Source of the DNA: Rhizophlyctis rosea
Taxonomy: Eukaryota; Chytridiomycota; Chytridiomycetes; Rhizophlyctidales; Rhizophlyctidaceae
DNA: 64,000 nucleotides
NCBI GenBank assembly: GCA_027596075.1
Contig: JADGJC010000004.1
Location: forward strand, 85,562-149,561
Reading direction: 5' to 3'
Below, in pieces: positions 32,090-43,816 of the stretch. A model generated the notes under the pieces. It worked only from the letters and a program-made list of their open reading frames with translations. It had not been told where the DNA came from and did not search any database. Each line of letters starts with the position of its first letter. Position 1 is the stretch's first letter. The position numbers were made by a program, and so were the translations under genes.

Positions 32090-33153
32090 ATGGAACCCTC
32101 ATCCCCAGTACCTCCCATCCCCTCCCCATACCGCCATCCATCCCTGCTCGCCACCATCTCCCTGCCATTCTCCTTCCTCGTTCTCGGCCTCACCGTCGCC
32201 TCAGCAGCACCATTTGTCTATGCGCAGTCCCCACATCACAAACCCAACAACACCAAAAAAAGCGATGACGTTGAACCGTCTACCCTATACACCATACCCC
32301 TATCTCACTACGGCCTCCTAGCCCGCTGGCTCCTCCGCCTGTCAAAAACACCCTTCACGGAAAGAACACTAGCGCCTGTCATCCACTCCCTCTACACGCT
32401 TCGAAACACCAAAGGTCGTATACGTACCATTCCTCAGCTAGTCTTGCCGTCCGGTGAAGTCTTACCAGACTCGACAAGCATCATGAAGCTGGTGGAGCAG
32501 AATCCTTCAATGGGATGGCTGTTCCCTAATGAAGAAGCTCGGGAGCTGTATGAAGACTTGGGAGGGGAATCAAGTCAGTTTGGACCTGCTTTGAGAGCGT
32601 TTTTGTATATGCATTTCATGGGTAACACGGGTGGGTGCGATATTTTGGTGCATACGTTGGGGAATTGGAGGTATTTGCCGAGATGGCAGGCAGTAGCGGT
32701 CAGGTTGGCGTTCCCGGCTTTGCGGGCGGTCATGATCAATGTGAGTTATTTTCTCGACTTCTTTTGATGATGGAATCTGCTTGACTCTAACGCGAGATCT
32801 TCTGAACCCATCTGAAGGTGATGGACCTCTCCTCACCCGCCACATTCCACACCTCCCATGCCGTCATCACGACTACCGTAGCCAAACTCAACGCGATCCT
32901 TGCTGATCGTCCCTATCTCGCGGGTGATTCCCTTTCCGCACCAGATCTCACGTTGGCAGCAATGTGCTACCCATTCGTCTTCCCCGATGAAATGGCCGAC
33001 ATCTTTGACATCAAGTGCCGGCCTGCAGTAGATGACAAGCGCATTCCGGCCATCTTGCGTGAGGAGGTTCTATGGTTTAGGGAAACGAGGACTGGGAAAC
33101 ATGTTACGAAGATCATACAAGAGGCAGGAAGGGATATGTTGGTTCCTTGGTGA
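32090..33153 (+). CDS. Glutathione S-transferase-like protein with N-terminal membrane anchor
   Basis: Two exons, 32090-32740 and 32818-33153, phase 0, 328 aa; the intron (GTGAGT...CTGAAG) has a TCTAAC branch site. The N-terminus has a hydrophobic span (LLATISLPFSFLVLGLTVAS, about 19-38). A thioredoxin-fold-like part follows (LYTIPLSHYGLLARWLLRLS ... RTIPQLVLPSGEVLPDSTSI), where IPQLV and the DSTSI segment sit as in GST N-domains. Exon 2 gives the helical C-domain with the conserved Asp of the N-cap box in YLAGDSLSAPDLTLAAM. It likely binds glutathione at a membrane. The catalytic residue is not identified; the SH of PLSHYG could be in its place. Confidence 0.75.
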
Positions 33154-33796
33154 TCATTTGGGAAATGAGACGGTCACCAGCACAGGATCAGATCAATGAA
33201 TTAGAAGGCGTTGTCCAATTGTGAATTACGGGTGTATTACGAAACTTGTTGTTGCAGGTGCTGTGGTGACGTGATGTAATTTGTACCATCCCAAGATCAA
33301 TGAGCATAGCTTCCAGCATACTTGAATGCCTAGACGATAAGATGCACCGTCTCTTGGGACATTTGATACGTACGTGCCGTGTCCAGAAAGTTTCACTGCC
33401 AGGGCTTACCCAGTTGGCAGTTTCGAGGTGACAATCATGTGATCTGCATTTACGGCCTGGTGACGCAGCGCTGAGACAGCTGGGAGCCGGTGTCGCATTG
33501 ATTGGTCACTTCCGCATTAAGATCTATGCAGATGTGTGACAATTGTATGTCCGATAAGCTTTGAAACTATCAAAATCGGGACCCAATTCCCATGACGGCT
33601 GAAACTACGCCCTTGTGCCAGATAATCCCGAATGTTTTGGGATTTTCTTGAAACATGAAACTTCTTCGTCTGCAATATGGTATAAGAACAACGCACACCC
33701 AACACCGTGGCGGAATGTTCCTCACTCCCTCCTCTTCTACCCGCAGTCAATCATATTCACATTTCCATTCCTGTTGCACGAAAATCTTGTCTCGCA
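33154..33796. other. Intergenic between two plus-strand genes
   Basis: 3' flank of the GST-like gene and promoter of the next. No gene seen. Confidence 0.45.
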
Positions 33797-34766
33797 ATGA
33801 CGACTCCAGCACCTGAGGAAATCAATATGGTAAGTTTTTCGCCTTTTGGAGCTGTACGGGGTGGTCGGATGCAGCTTGGCATTCCCAGGGGTCCCCGGCG
33901 GTTCATGTTGAAGAAATTTCGCAGAGTCAACGCTGATACCATCTTTTTGCTTAAAACCAGCCTGGCGGATACAAACCATACGAAGTGCCCGAAACCAAGC
34001 CTGACTCAACCGCAACCACTACCCCCCTTGAAGCGCTGCCAACCAGCGATCTGATGGACCCAGCCGAAGGCGCTGAAGAGATTTCGGCTCCACTGGCAAC
34101 CGCCAACGTTTCATCCTCAAAGACGAACACGACCAACCCTCGTGAAGCAATCAGCTCTCCCGTGGAGGGTGCTTCCGACCTTAACCAGCCCGAAGGAGAA
34201 ACTATTCCAGCTACGAACACCAGATTGATCGTGCTGGACACCACAACCATCACCACTATGACAGAGATTGACGAAGATGAATTGGAGCTGGACACACAGG
34301 CTGCTGAGGTGATTTTGAGCTTCCTTTCGTCCCAAAGCTCCGTTTAGCCGCTTCCTCAGTTTAGTTTAACATTAATGTAGGCCTTGGCCGATCAGATGGC
34401 TTCCACATCCACTACAGTCCAAGAACCGAACCGGGAAGACATCAACAAAGAATCCAAACCTTCGCCCATCAAATCAGCATACGCGAAGGCAAAGGGCGGT
34501 ATGGAGGTGCGTTGCCCTCAACTCGTTACATTACGCATCACACTTAAACACTCCGACTCCACTCATAGAAACTTGCGAGGAAAGTGACCGGCAAGAAGAG
34601 TAGCGGCAACACCAAGGAAGACAGCACGGGCAGCAGTCGTGAGAAGGGCAAGGCGGTGGAAGAGTCTGTGGACGCGGGTCAGAGATCCACTGCGGGTACA
34701 GGAAATGGCGGCAAGATCTTCAACTTCGGCGCGCCTGGTGGGACGGTCGAGAAGGGCTATTTGTAG
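33797..34766 (+). CDS. Small disordered acidic/Ser-Thr-rich protein, unknown
   Basis: Four exons, all phase 0: 33797-33829, 33961-34308, 34381-34506, 34569-34766 (234 aa). Splice sites are GTAAGT, GTGATT and GTGCGT donors with CCAG, GTAG and ATAG acceptors. The protein is hydrophilic throughout: Thr/Pro/Glu-rich in exon 2 (TEIDEDELELDTQAAE near its end), Lys/Ser-rich in exon 4 (KLARKVTGKKSSGNTKEDST), with a short more ordered tail KIFNFGAPGGTVEKGYL. No domain is recognised. Consistent phase and joined frames support it as a real gene; function unknown. Confidence 0.6.
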
Positions 34767-36276
34767 GTTTGAAATGGGCGGAGGAAAATGCGGTCACTTT
34801 TTCCATTTGCGATGTACATAGTTTCCGTCGTATGAGTTGTCGCCCAGTTTTCAGTGCAATGCTATCCATATGTCTATAATTCTCGTGTGACTTTGCTCTG
34901 GACAACTTGGGGAAGTCCAGTTTAACCAAGTGATAATTGTGGCGCATGCGACGCGTTTGTTTACATTCCAAAATTATCGCCAGTGGCTTTGGTTGGTTGT
35001 CACACAATCGGTTCACCTTTCCAAATCGGTGCGCACGAGTTCCAAGAAGGCAATTGACTGGGGGATGGGTTGGCTCCCCACCAGTTTCAAAGTCACTCCT
35101 TTTCTTGTCAATTCCGACGTCATTTGTAACTCAGTCGTGATAGCAATGCTGCAGCGAAAATGTTGCGTCATGGCCATTATCCTTGGTAAAATTATATGCC
35201 GTTGAAAACATTTTATTGCAACTTGTAAGAAAGACATATGTGTCAATGGTGCACCCTCACTTCCGAACTCTGTGCCAACAGATCAGACGCAAGAAGCAGA
35301 TACCTAGTTTCCATACATACCTATTCATAGGTTCAATAGAGGTCCGGCTAGGTCCATAGCGGCTCATTGCACAATCACATTCAATCGTGTTGATCTCGCG
35401 GCGGCGTCATCGCAACGTGTAGAAAGAAGGAATCTGGTCGCCGAACGAACACCAACTTTCCCAATCCTTGGAACTCAGCCACAACTGACACAATTCTGTA
35501 ATGCTGTTGGTGGGTCATTCTGCTACCCGCCACCGTGGTTCAAGTCCTCCGTATCAACGGAGAAAAAGTGGAACGGGGCTTGCTGATTTTGCGCAGCAAA
35601 CCAGTGTCCCGGATCCGGGACTTGATATCGAACGATTTGCTGGATTGTGATTGCACACAACAACGTGTCGTGGCTCTCATCATTGCGGAACAGATTCGCA
35701 TTACTGGAGAAGTTATGGTTGTCAGTCCCTGACTAGCAATCTCTCAATCTTTCTGTACAAAGGATTGGAAATGAATACAACGGGGCAGATTGCTACAGCG
35801 ACAGTCCTCTCATAACCACGTTCTCAAACGTTCTGCCCCTTTGCTGCAAGTCCACGACTTGCATTTTATCGCAGCGCATAACTTCATCTTCTGGATGTCT
35901 TTTGCTCTTTCATGCACATAAAATCCTAACAGCCATCAAAGCCCAGGATCACAATCATTTGTGTCTTTGCTGCTGCTCCTACCGCCCTTTCGTCACTGCG
36001 ACCGCTACGAAGACACTTTGTCATTCATCATTTGCATGTCCTCTGTCATTTTCATTTGCCGGTAAAACATTTTGCAACGGGGACACGACGCATATAAGGT
36101 AAGCCGTGGGAAGGAAGAGCGCATGCCACTGCGTTGTTATCAAGGATTTCGCGCAGGTTTGGTGGTCTGCGTAATCGAGCAAGAAAACCTCATAGCGTAT
36201 ATTTGCAGGCATCTGTCGGTCGTTCGGCAAGAACCTCTTTCTAGACATATAGTAACATTGTAACCGGGCGATTGTA
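34767..36276. other. Intergenic, 1.5 kb, no gene supported
   Basis: A 66-codon open frame at 35535-35732 (VQVLRINGEKVERG) reads somewhat like protein but has no ATG and no splice partner I could find; it may be a gene remnant. GGTTCAAGTCC at about 35537 resembles a Pol III B box, but no A box or tRNA fold fits around it. Confidence 0.4.
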
Positions 36277-37818
36277 ATGCGAAACCAACTCGAGATGAAC
36301 AACATGATGCACAACACCAAGCTGGAAGGCTACCCGATTGCATCCTTGCATCCTGTCACATACGCCTATCTCAACCGAAGCAACATGTGGGCAGGTGCAT
36401 TGGCACCTACTGAGGCTCGGTCCTCACGATCCCGCTCTCGTCGGCGTGCCGCGTCCTGCCCACCAAGGGCTGCCAAACCTCACTACCCATCACCGCGCCG
36501 GGCAATGTCTCTAGCACCCTATCTTCAATCACCACCCTCGACTCCTTTACCAGCAAAGTATAACCGTCATAGTCATCCGCCTGCATCCCCATTAAGACGT
36601 CGGGCCCTTACTGGAAGACGGCCAGCCGTTGATATGAAAGTTCGGAAGACTCCTCCACGTCCTTCCACCTTGATTGCACCAGCCGCTGAACCTACCCTAT
36701 ACCCACCAATTCTATCGCCACCTCTATCGCCCGAATACCCATCACCCGCCCCCAGACCAACTACACCTTCCAAAGCCAATGCCCTTCCTCACGTTCGTCT
36801 TGATCCGCACGCGGAGCGAGCGCTGTACATGCAGTCATACCACAAGTTGATGGCACGGAACGGAAGAGATGGAAGGCCAATGCCTTTAGCGCAGAGGGTG
36901 GTGGTAACCAATTTCATCATGCAAATTCAGGAGGTGTGCACGGACATTGGAATCGGTATGCCCATGACCACCGTGGATTTTGGTGGGGAAGATGACGGGG
37001 AACCGTTAGGCCTGTACAAGGAAAGGGTCACAATGTCCATACAGCATTGCGATTGGATTCAACGCATGAGGGCACTGGAAGCAAGGGAGCGGGGAGCAGC
37101 ATGGATGGGGTATGGCGCTATGCCAGGCGCTTTTTACAATTCCTCCTACCCATCATACGATCCGACGTCACCTGAAGCATCTCCCGCCTCTCTTTACCAA
37201 ACCGCCCTTTACCCGCCCTCTCAACCGTCATCGGCCCTCCCTCAACAAAGATCGCTCTCCATCAGAAGACCAGCCGGATCCGCAAAGCACCGCAATCGGA
37301 TGCGCCTTCTCCGTCTTGCCTCTGCCGCTCGGGAACAACCCGATCATAAGCCAACCACACCATCTCCGCTTCGCAACACCACATCAACGGACTCCCCTTC
37401 CTCCACCACATCATCAAGAGCATCAACCTCCTCCGTATCATCGTCCGACACCTTGGTTTCCGTCTCAACCGCCCTTGACACAGACTCATTCCTCGGTCGC
37501 ATCCGTTCGTGGTCTCTAGACATTCCTCGTCCCGCCGCACAGACCCGACCGGACCGGAAACGAACAATATCAACAGACACGTCACTTTCCGGCGCCACCC
37601 TCATATGGCAGACGGACGATTCGGGTGATGTCGGCGTAGGGATCAAGGGAAAAGGGAAGGGAGCAGAAAGTGAAACACGGAGCTTGAAAGATGAAGGGAA
37701 GCGGAAGACAGTCAAGCAGAAGGTATCGTTCAAGGGGTTGAAGAAGACTATGCAGAAAGTTTGGAAGGGGGTTGCTGGGGAATGGGAAGGGAGGGAGAAC
37801 AATTTTTCGAAAGTTTAG
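36277..37818 (+). CDS. Basic Pro/Ser-rich protein, unknown
   Basis: Intronless open frame of 513 aa; candidate starts are the ATGs at 36277, 36295 and 36304. The N-terminal 170 residues are Pro/Arg/Ser-rich and basic (SSRSRSRRRAAS). A more ordered helical middle (about 175-270: ERALYMQSYHKLMARNGRDG, QRVVVTNFIMQIQEVCTDIG, SIQHCDWIQRMRALEARERG) may be a small domain I do not recognise. A Ser/Thr-rich low-complexity part (SSTTSSRASTSSVSSSDTLV) follows, and the end is Lys-rich (VKQKVSFKGLKKTMQKVWKG), possibly membrane- or nucleic-acid-binding. Possibly regulated by phosphorylation given Ser/Pro density; this is inference. Confidence 0.6.
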   Translation: MRNQLEMNNMMHNTKLEGYPIASLHPVTYAYLNRSNMWAGALAPTEARSSRSRSRRRAASCPPRAAKPHYPSPRRAMSLAPYLQSPPSTPLPAKYNRHSHPPASPLRRRALTGRRPAVDMKVRKTPPRPSTLIAPAAEPTLYPPILSPPLSPEYPSPAPRPTTPSKANALPHVRLDPHAERALYMQSYHKLMARNGRDGRPMPLAQRVVVTNFIMQIQEVCTDIGIGMPMTTVDFGGEDDGEPLGLYKERVTMSIQHCDWIQRMRALEARERGAAWMGYGAMPGAFYNSSYPSYDPTSPEASPASLYQTALYPPSQPSSALPQQRSLSIRRPAGSAKHRNRMRLLRLASAAREQPDHKPTTPSPLRNTTSTDSPSSTTSSRASTSSVSSSDTLVSVSTALDTDSFLGRIRSWSLDIPRPAAQTRPDRKRTISTDTSLSGATLIWQTDDSGDVGVGIKGKGKGAESETRSLKDEGKRKTVKQKVSFKGLKKTMQKVWKGVAGEWEGRENNFSKV

Positions 37819-38401
37819 TGATGATGGGCGATTATCAAGTAGTATTTATGGAGTCAGAGATAAGAAGAGTAGTAATGGTTCACTTGTACACAGTCGGCAC
37901 AACATAGCGGGGGGTGATTGGAAAGATGGTGTTGGAATGGGCCTTCGCTTGCAATGTAAAACTTGTGTAAATACAAACAAAGCGTGTTTTTCTTCTTCTT
38001 ATTTGTTGAGCTCACAGTCATGATAGTGTGTATCCGTGAAGCTGGTCTGAAAGTCATGCTAGAGCATATTGATGCCGTATGCGACCTTCGTCAAGGGGCA
38101 GTGTTCCATCTCATTTGTTTACAATTGAACGATCCCAATAAGACCCTGAGGCTTTGCGTTGGTGGCAAGGTCATGTCACTGCGCCTTTGCTGCAGTGACG
38201 CCAGGGACCACCCATGCCCCTGTGTTTGTTGTTCAGGTCTCAAGAACGCGCTCATGTGAACGGTCGCCACCGCAGCTCACACCTTCCTCCACCACAACTT
38301 GCTCTTTTGCATCATCTCCAGCCTTCCACTTCGTTTGATTCAATTGCTGACATTGACGTCGTACTCATATCCCTCATTAAGAAGCATCTGACATACATAC
38401 C
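37819..38401. other. Intergenic between two plus-strand genes
   Basis: Contains the 3' flank of the Pro/Ser-rich gene and the promoter of the stress-protein gene. No gene seen. Confidence 0.45.
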
Positions 38402-39420
38402 ATGCCTCTCTCAACAACAGACGTTGGACCCAATCCTATCTCCTCCTTCACCAAGCCCATCTTCTCCATCGCCACACACATGACACCCATCCCACAGCAT
38501 GGTCCAGCCACCCACAACGATCTAATTGCAACATCCCCAACTGACAAACCCATGGCATTGGCAGCGGAGCGGCCACTGAGGGGCACGGAGCAAACACAAA
38601 CTGCTGGGCATTCGAGCGCTATTGATCAGTCTGGAGTACAGTTGAAGAGACCGGAGAGAGTCGTGGTTGTTGGTATGCCTCTTTTGGTTCCTTTGGTCTT
38701 TCCCGCTACAAAGGGGTCCTGAATCCATATGCCAAATTGATTCTGCAGCACTGGACAATACTCCACAATCCCGGAAAGCGCTCCAATGGTCACTAAAGAA
38801 TATTCTCCGTTCCAATGATCAATGCATTCTGCTTAGTATTGGAATGTTGGAATTAGATCTGGGTGATATTGTTGATGTTGCAGCAGGTGAGATACAAAGC
38901 ATACTGCTGGCCAGGAACTCAATTTGCAAGCACGATTCACTGTTGTGACTATGTCTTGATCAGACTCCGTTGACCCCGAACTACAACGACAAGCACAGGA
39001 TGAGAGTGTCACTGTTGTGGAGGAGGCGGAGTCGGTTGTCAAAGCGCATGAAGCTGCACATCCTGATGCCTTACAGGTATTTGCGACACCCACTTGCGAT
39101 TGTGGAAAAGACGTTACGAAATTTATGTTCTCATACAGAAAGTGATCTTTGAACGTGCACCCCTGACCTCATCTGACCCGCAAAAAACGCTGGTAGAGTT
39201 TTGCAGAATCAGCAAGCCTGATCTGCTTGTGTTGGGATGTCGGGACATGCCCGCTTACAAAAGGTGGGTTCCCGTTGCGAGATGAAAATATCTTATGTGA
39301 AGGAAATTGGACGTCCGCTTAAAACTTCTCCTTACCTGCACCAGGTTGGTTTTTGGCTCAATGACGGACCACTGTCTTCATCAAGTGAAGTGCCCTGTGC
39401 TGGTCGTGAAGGATGTGTAA
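38402..39420 (+). CDS. Universal stress protein (UspA-domain) family
   Basis: Five exons in phase: 38402-38672, 38749-38886, 38964-39076, 39139-39263, 39345-39420 (240 aa). After a disordered N-terminus of about 85 residues, the Usp domain opens ERVVVVALDNTPQSRKALQW. A helix/strand series follows (NDQCILLSIGMLELD), then the linker DSVDPELQRQAQ, KPDLLVLGCRDMPAYKR and the ending LVFGSMTDHCLHQVKCPVLV. The latter is the GS-x3-x-x-x-x-CPV nucleotide-binding tail of UspA proteins. Such proteins bind ATP or other nucleotides and act in stress responses. The upstream G-2x-G part is not perfect, so ATP binding is probable, not certain. Confidence 0.85.
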
Positions 39421-39806
39421 TCACATGTGTAAAGAGTCTTCCATCCAACGGTGTTCAATGTAAAATATATGAAGGAGCATGCTCGCTGCTGGTGCACGGA
39501 CTGGTTGCTTGCAGTGAAGACCTATTCTCAATGAATGAGGCGCGAAACCTTTTGCCTTCTCATCTTGGTGGCACGAATGTTCCAATACCTCCTCTTTCTC
39601 GCTAACGTCGCAGACACGGATCAAGCACCTTTCCGTCTTTTACATGTTCTAATATGTATATTTGGGTATTCTTCAGTACTCCGAAAAAGCCTCTCCCAAT
39701 CTAGGAAGCGGAGAGTCAATTCCGACTTTCTCGCTTATCTCGTCCCACACGATCACCTACCAACTATCGTACAACCACATCCACCCTTCAAATCCCGGCA
39801 CCCCTC
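39421..39806. other. Intergenic between convergent genes
   Basis: 3' flanks of the Usp gene (+) and the MARVEL-like gene (-). No gene seen. Confidence 0.5.
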
Positions 39807-40497
39807 CTAATACCTCCCCCTAGTAGTCCTCCTAACATCCAACAAAACCTCCGCATCAATATCCTGTGGCGCAAACACAGCCTGATACCACGTCCTAACA
39901 TCAAACACCAACCCCGCCGAATAAAACATAAAGCTGAAGAAGAACCACGCGACGGCCCAGTTGAACCGATCACAGGCGGAGGATGTTGCTGGAGGACATT
40001 GACCGCCCATCAGCACGAGAGAGGCAATGAACCCGGCGAGCCAGCAGATGGTTAGGAGAAAGTCAAGGAGGGTTTCGATGATGAGGATGCGACGGGATGT
40101 CCATTTTTTGAGGAATATGGGGAGGACGTAGACTAGGATGAGGAGGACCGAGAGGATTGGGGAGACGATGGCGAAGAAGCTACACATGGATGGGAATTGT
40201 TAGTGATACTGCTCGTCAATCATGAATCCGAAACGACCCAACCCCTTTCGCACAGTATGACACTTACTACATAGCCTTAATCGTCGGTCTCAAATTCAGC
40301 GCCGTCAAAATCGTATCATCCTGCTGTGCAAGGAAGTACCATGCAGCAAGTGCACAAAAGATCTGGAAGAACCGCGCGCCGAATCGACCTGGCTTTTCGA
40401 TGGTGAAGTTGCGGGTGTCGCGCGCTTTGATGAGGGAGCCTTTTAGGTCCCATTTTTGGGCGAGGTCTTTGAAGTTGAAGTTTTGCTTTTTGGGCAT
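39807..40497 (-). CDS. Four-TM MARVEL-like membrane protein
   Basis: Two exons, 40268-40497 and 39807-40179 (200 aa). The intron has GTAAGT donor, TCACTAAC branch site and GTAG acceptor, and splits a Tyr codon. Four membrane spans: GARFFQIFCALAAWYFLAQ, FFAIVSPILSVLLILVYVLP, LLDFLLTICWLAGFIASLVL and FNWAVAWFFFSFMFYSAGLV. The arrangement, with Cys pair C-P-P...C-D-R-F-N-W before span 4, fits fungal MARVEL-domain (Nce102-like) proteins of plasma-membrane domains or vesicles. The tail is short and basic (DVRRTTRGRY). Confidence 0.75.
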
Positions 40498-41009
40498 GGC
40501 TCTCTGTCGGTGTTGGGAGGCGGGTGGGGCCCGGAAGGGTTATTGTGGTGTGAGTGGATTGGTGGATTGAGGAGGGTTGACGGTAAGTGGTGGGTGAAGC
40601 AGATGAAAACATGAAAGCGTGTGAGGGGAGATATATACTCTTCTGCTGAAAAACGTCCAGGCCAGTCATGCGGACATTGGCTTGGTTTAGCCGGTCTCAA
40701 GAACAGTTGGAAGGGAGAGAACCTTCTGCCAGTTGCAAGGGTCCTATGCACGCGTTCACTATTTTTCGGAGCCGCGCCACATGCCGAAACTGTCAGGCTG
40801 TCACGGCTCATGAAAAGTTGACAATTGCGCAGAAAATTTTGACATGAATAGGTTGATGCAAATGCAAATAGTGACCCACCACATGCAACACAATTACACT
40901 CATTCCACGCCCTACCTAACCGATGACTATTAAAGTACAACTATTTACAAGATCTATGATTACAACCTATATACATCCTATCAACAGAACCCTAGATACA
41001 TACAACTGC
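40498..41009. other. Intergenic between two minus-strand genes
   Basis: Promoter of the MARVEL-like gene and 3' flank of the PPR gene. No gene seen. Confidence 0.5.
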
Positions 41010-42347
41010 CTAATATACATGCCCACGCGCCTTCATAGCCCAGTCGACAGTTTCGACATCCGGCATAATATGCTGCTTGACCATTTCATCATAAATCTCC
41101 GTTGCCTCCATCCAACTCTGCTTCACGACATGGGCCCGAATCATTTGCTTATACATCTCCGCATCCGGCGGATACAAATCGCGTTTCTCATCAAACAGTA
41201 ATCTAACTTGATCCGTATTCCCGCGCGAGGCGTAAACCGACATCATGTAGTTGTAGGAGGACGTCAATGGAACGAGGTAGGGACGAGGTTTGGGATTATC
41301 AGGTGAGGGAGGGCGCTTTTCGGAGATCCGTTGACATTGGTCTTGTAGCGCTGTCCAAAACTCAATCGCCGCGTCGAGCTCGTCATTGGCGGCGCATGCC
41401 TCCAAAACGGCGTCAAATGTATTGGGACCGATGGCGTCAGGTGTATCAAAGGACGGCCTTTCTTTTGCGAGCGTCCGGAAGTTCCTCATGGCCGCATGTA
41501 ATTGCCCATTCACTCCATACGCCCGAATCAAAGCTTCATACAGCTTAATGTTGGCGAATATGGATTTCCCTACTCCCTTCCTCCATCCGTTCTTCTTCCG
41601 CAGTGCCCTTTCAATATCCTCCACCAACATCTCCGCCCCACTAAGGTCCCCAGCCCTTCCCAGTGCATCCACCATGACCGCCCTAGCGTCCATGTCCACC
41701 TCCGAACCCGGCAAGGATTGCACCATCCGCTCCCAAGCACTCCACAGAAGGTTTTTGTTCTTCAAACGTGCATATGCTGCCAAAAGGATTGTGTACGCTT
41801 TGACGTCCGGATCCGTCCCATCCTCAACCATATGTTCGAACCGCGTGGCCAGCCGTCGAATATCCTTTACTCGCAAATGACAGGTCAAGATGGCATGCCA
41901 GTCCCGCAAATCCGGTTTGAAGCCTTGGCGGCGCATCGAGTCCATAACGCGCTCGGCATACCGGACGCCACGCTGAGGGAGGGTGTGGGTGGCAGTGTAG
42001 CCGAGGATAGTGCTATAATCGTCCGGCTGGAGCTCGCCAGTAGTTTCCAGTCGTTGGTAGAGCTTCCAGGCAGTTTTGCGGTCGTGGGCGCGGAAGGCGT
42101 TATGCAGGTCAACCAGAGTTTGTGTGCCGACTGACATTGCAAAGTTCTGAGGGTATGGAGGGAGTTCGACAGTTGGAGCGGCGGTTGGAAGCGTGTAGGT
42201 TGGAGGTATAATACTTCTGTCCACTTCATATGCTGCTGTTGAATATGACGATTGTTGCAGAAAGTGAAGGAGAAGGGGTGAAAAACGGGACTGCCGGCGA
42301 CAGACCGCTCGCTGCACTATCGGTATGTGATATGACTGGAGTCTCAT
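41010..42347 (-). CDS. Mitochondrial PPR (pentatricopeptide repeat) protein
   Basis: Intronless, 445 aa. The first 35 residues are Arg/Ser/Gln-rich without acidic residues (VQRAVCRRQSRFSPLLLHFL), a likely mitochondrial presequence. PPR-type helical pairs follow: YAERVMDSMRRQGFKPDLRD, FEHMVEDGTDPDVKAYTILL, AWERMVQSLPG, then a longer spacer and SYNYMMSVYASRGNTDQVRL and YKQMIRAHVVKQSWMEATEI, ending EMVKQHIMPDVETVDWAMKA. The family binds organellar RNA for expression, stability or translation. The specific target is not deducible. Confidence 0.88.
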   Translation of the reverse strand: MRLQSYHIPIVQRAVCRRQSRFSPLLLHFLQQSSYSTAAYEVDRSIIPPTYTLPTAAPTVELPPYPQNFAMSVGTQTLVDLHNAFRAHDRKTAWKLYQRLETTGELQPDDYSTILGYTATHTLPQRGVRYAERVMDSMRRQGFKPDLRDWHAILTCHLRVKDIRRLATRFEHMVEDGTDPDVKAYTILLAAYARLKNKNLLWSAWERMVQSLPGSEVDMDARAVMVDALGRAGDLSGAEMLVEDIERALRKKNGWRKGVGKSIFANIKLYEALIRAYGVNGQLHAAMRNFRTLAKERPSFDTPDAIGPNTFDAVLEACAANDELDAAIEFWTALQDQCQRISEKRPPSPDNPKPRPYLVPLTSSYNYMMSVYASRGNTDQVRLLFDEKRDLYPPDAEMYKQMIRAHVVKQSWMEATEIYDEMVKQHIMPDVETVDWAMKARGHVY

Positions 42348-42691
42348 TATAACGAACGAGAAGTCCTGGCTGCCCTTGACTGAAGCTGCTGTTCTACTTC
42401 CAAATTAGATGGCAAGAAACCGACATGAGTTTGACCAGTGTAGTCAGTGTGGTGTTGGGAGTAAAATCTTCGCGCCGGATCTCAGGCCGGATCTCGTTGA
42501 CAGGTCCTGCATGATTCAGGTGTGGCTGTGCACAAGTCCCAAGCCACAGGCACCACCACCATTTCAGTTTGGCTCCTCAATGCAAGTTCAACGAGAACGA
42601 CTCGACTCTCAAGTTTCAACCTTCCCCAAAAAATAGACCTGTACCTATCTATCCAACTTCTAAATTTCCGAAAACATCTGGTTTTGGGACG
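42348..42691. promoter_or_regulatory. Divergent promoter PPR gene / mL60
   Basis: 344 bp between the start codons of two mitochondrial-gene-expression proteins, so a shared control region is possible. No specific motif recognised. Confidence 0.35.
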
Positions 42692-43269
42692 ATGTTCGGT
42701 GCTTTCCGTTCAACGAAACCCGCGCTGAGTGGTCTAGTACAGTACGTGGTGTCCCCGACGGGTTGGTGAAACTCACAATGTCCTAACCTCTACAAACCTA
42801 TCCAGTACTCGACCTTGGATCATGTCCCAATGGCAGAAGACGAGATTACGGTACCGCCTGAAAAAGGTCGACGAAAATATTGCCGTTCTTGTTGAATCTG
42901 GCGTCAAGTTTCGTGCTCTGGTCCGTCTCACTGTCTTTCTGCGGACCCGCCTCTCGTTTCCTTTTCCCGTTGTCACTCCATCCGATCTTGCTTAGCACCA
43001 CCTCCAATTTACAGGAAGACGCTCGCCGCATGCCCAAACAACACGAACTCACTCCCCTCGAAAAATACTGGGTAAAATCCAAACGGTATCCTAAGGGCAT
43101 CAAACCCATTCATTGGGTACCGAAATGGACAAGAGCTCCGCACCCACGAGGATGGCAACCTAGCTGGGGCAAACATACGCCCCAACCTCCAGAGGAAGGC
43201 GCAGAGACCGAGTACCCTTTCGACACGCCTGATCGGAAACCGTTCCAGCCGTGGAAGAAGAAGTTGTAG
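42692..43269 (+). CDS. MRPL31: Mitochondrial large-subunit ribosomal protein mL60 (MRPL31)
   Basis: Three exons in phase: 42692-42741, 42806-42920 and 43015-43269, 139 aa. The start MFGAFRSTKPALSGLVHTRP, then WIMSQWQKTRLRYRLKKVDE, follows the yeast Mrpl31 pattern (MFGPF...GLLWKIPWRMS...R..LR.VD). The end has LEKYWVKSKRYPKGIKPIHW and VPKWTR, where yeast has KYW...YRKGIHKVPKWTK. It is a small structural protein of the fungal mitoribosome. The second intron uses the less usual donor GTCCGT. The C-terminal 40 residues (HPRGWQPSWGKHTPQ) extend beyond the yeast protein. Confidence 0.85.
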
Positions 43270-43816
43270 ATTGTCGCTGTTCATGCTGATACAACTTTTT
43301 AGAGTTTCGTTTTCGCACTTCCTTGCACGTTATATTGTACATAGCATAGTCCTATAACCTCTAAATTTATTTTCGTTCAACCTATTCTTGATCTGAGTTA
43401 CTTCACACACTAAGTATGCGAGGCTTGTGGCTGTGAAGTTTGGCTATCACCTGAGGTTCCGGAGGGAATCTGCCCAGTGGCAATGGGCGCGACTTACGGG
43501 GAAGTTCGCACCAACTTTATCTGTGGAAGGCTTCGATCCGTCCCCAAAAGGATCAACTTTTGCCAGCTCTAAGAGAACGAGCATCTCCTTGACACTTGTC
43601 CATATTCCGCCACAGCGAACCCAAAACCGCGCATCCAACTGCTGTCTACCAGTTGATGAAAGCAACTAAGCGGTCTGATGAGACCTGATTTGCCAATCCG
43701 GGCAACGCCCCGACCCATCCCTTTTTCCAGCGACTCTCCACTGAAGCTGCACCTGGCCATATTCATCTTCATTCACATTGATAACATTCTTATGTACAAG
43801 GATATGCTGGAATGGC
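43270..43816. other. Intergenic between convergent genes
   Basis: 3' flanks of mL60 and the NME5-like gene. Open frames here lack coding character. Confidence 0.5.

Noticed and set aside
35535..35732. 66-codon frame and a B-box-like GGTTCAAGTCC
   Set aside because: No ATG, no neighbouring exon; no tRNA cloverleaf or A box can be drawn around the B-box-like site.
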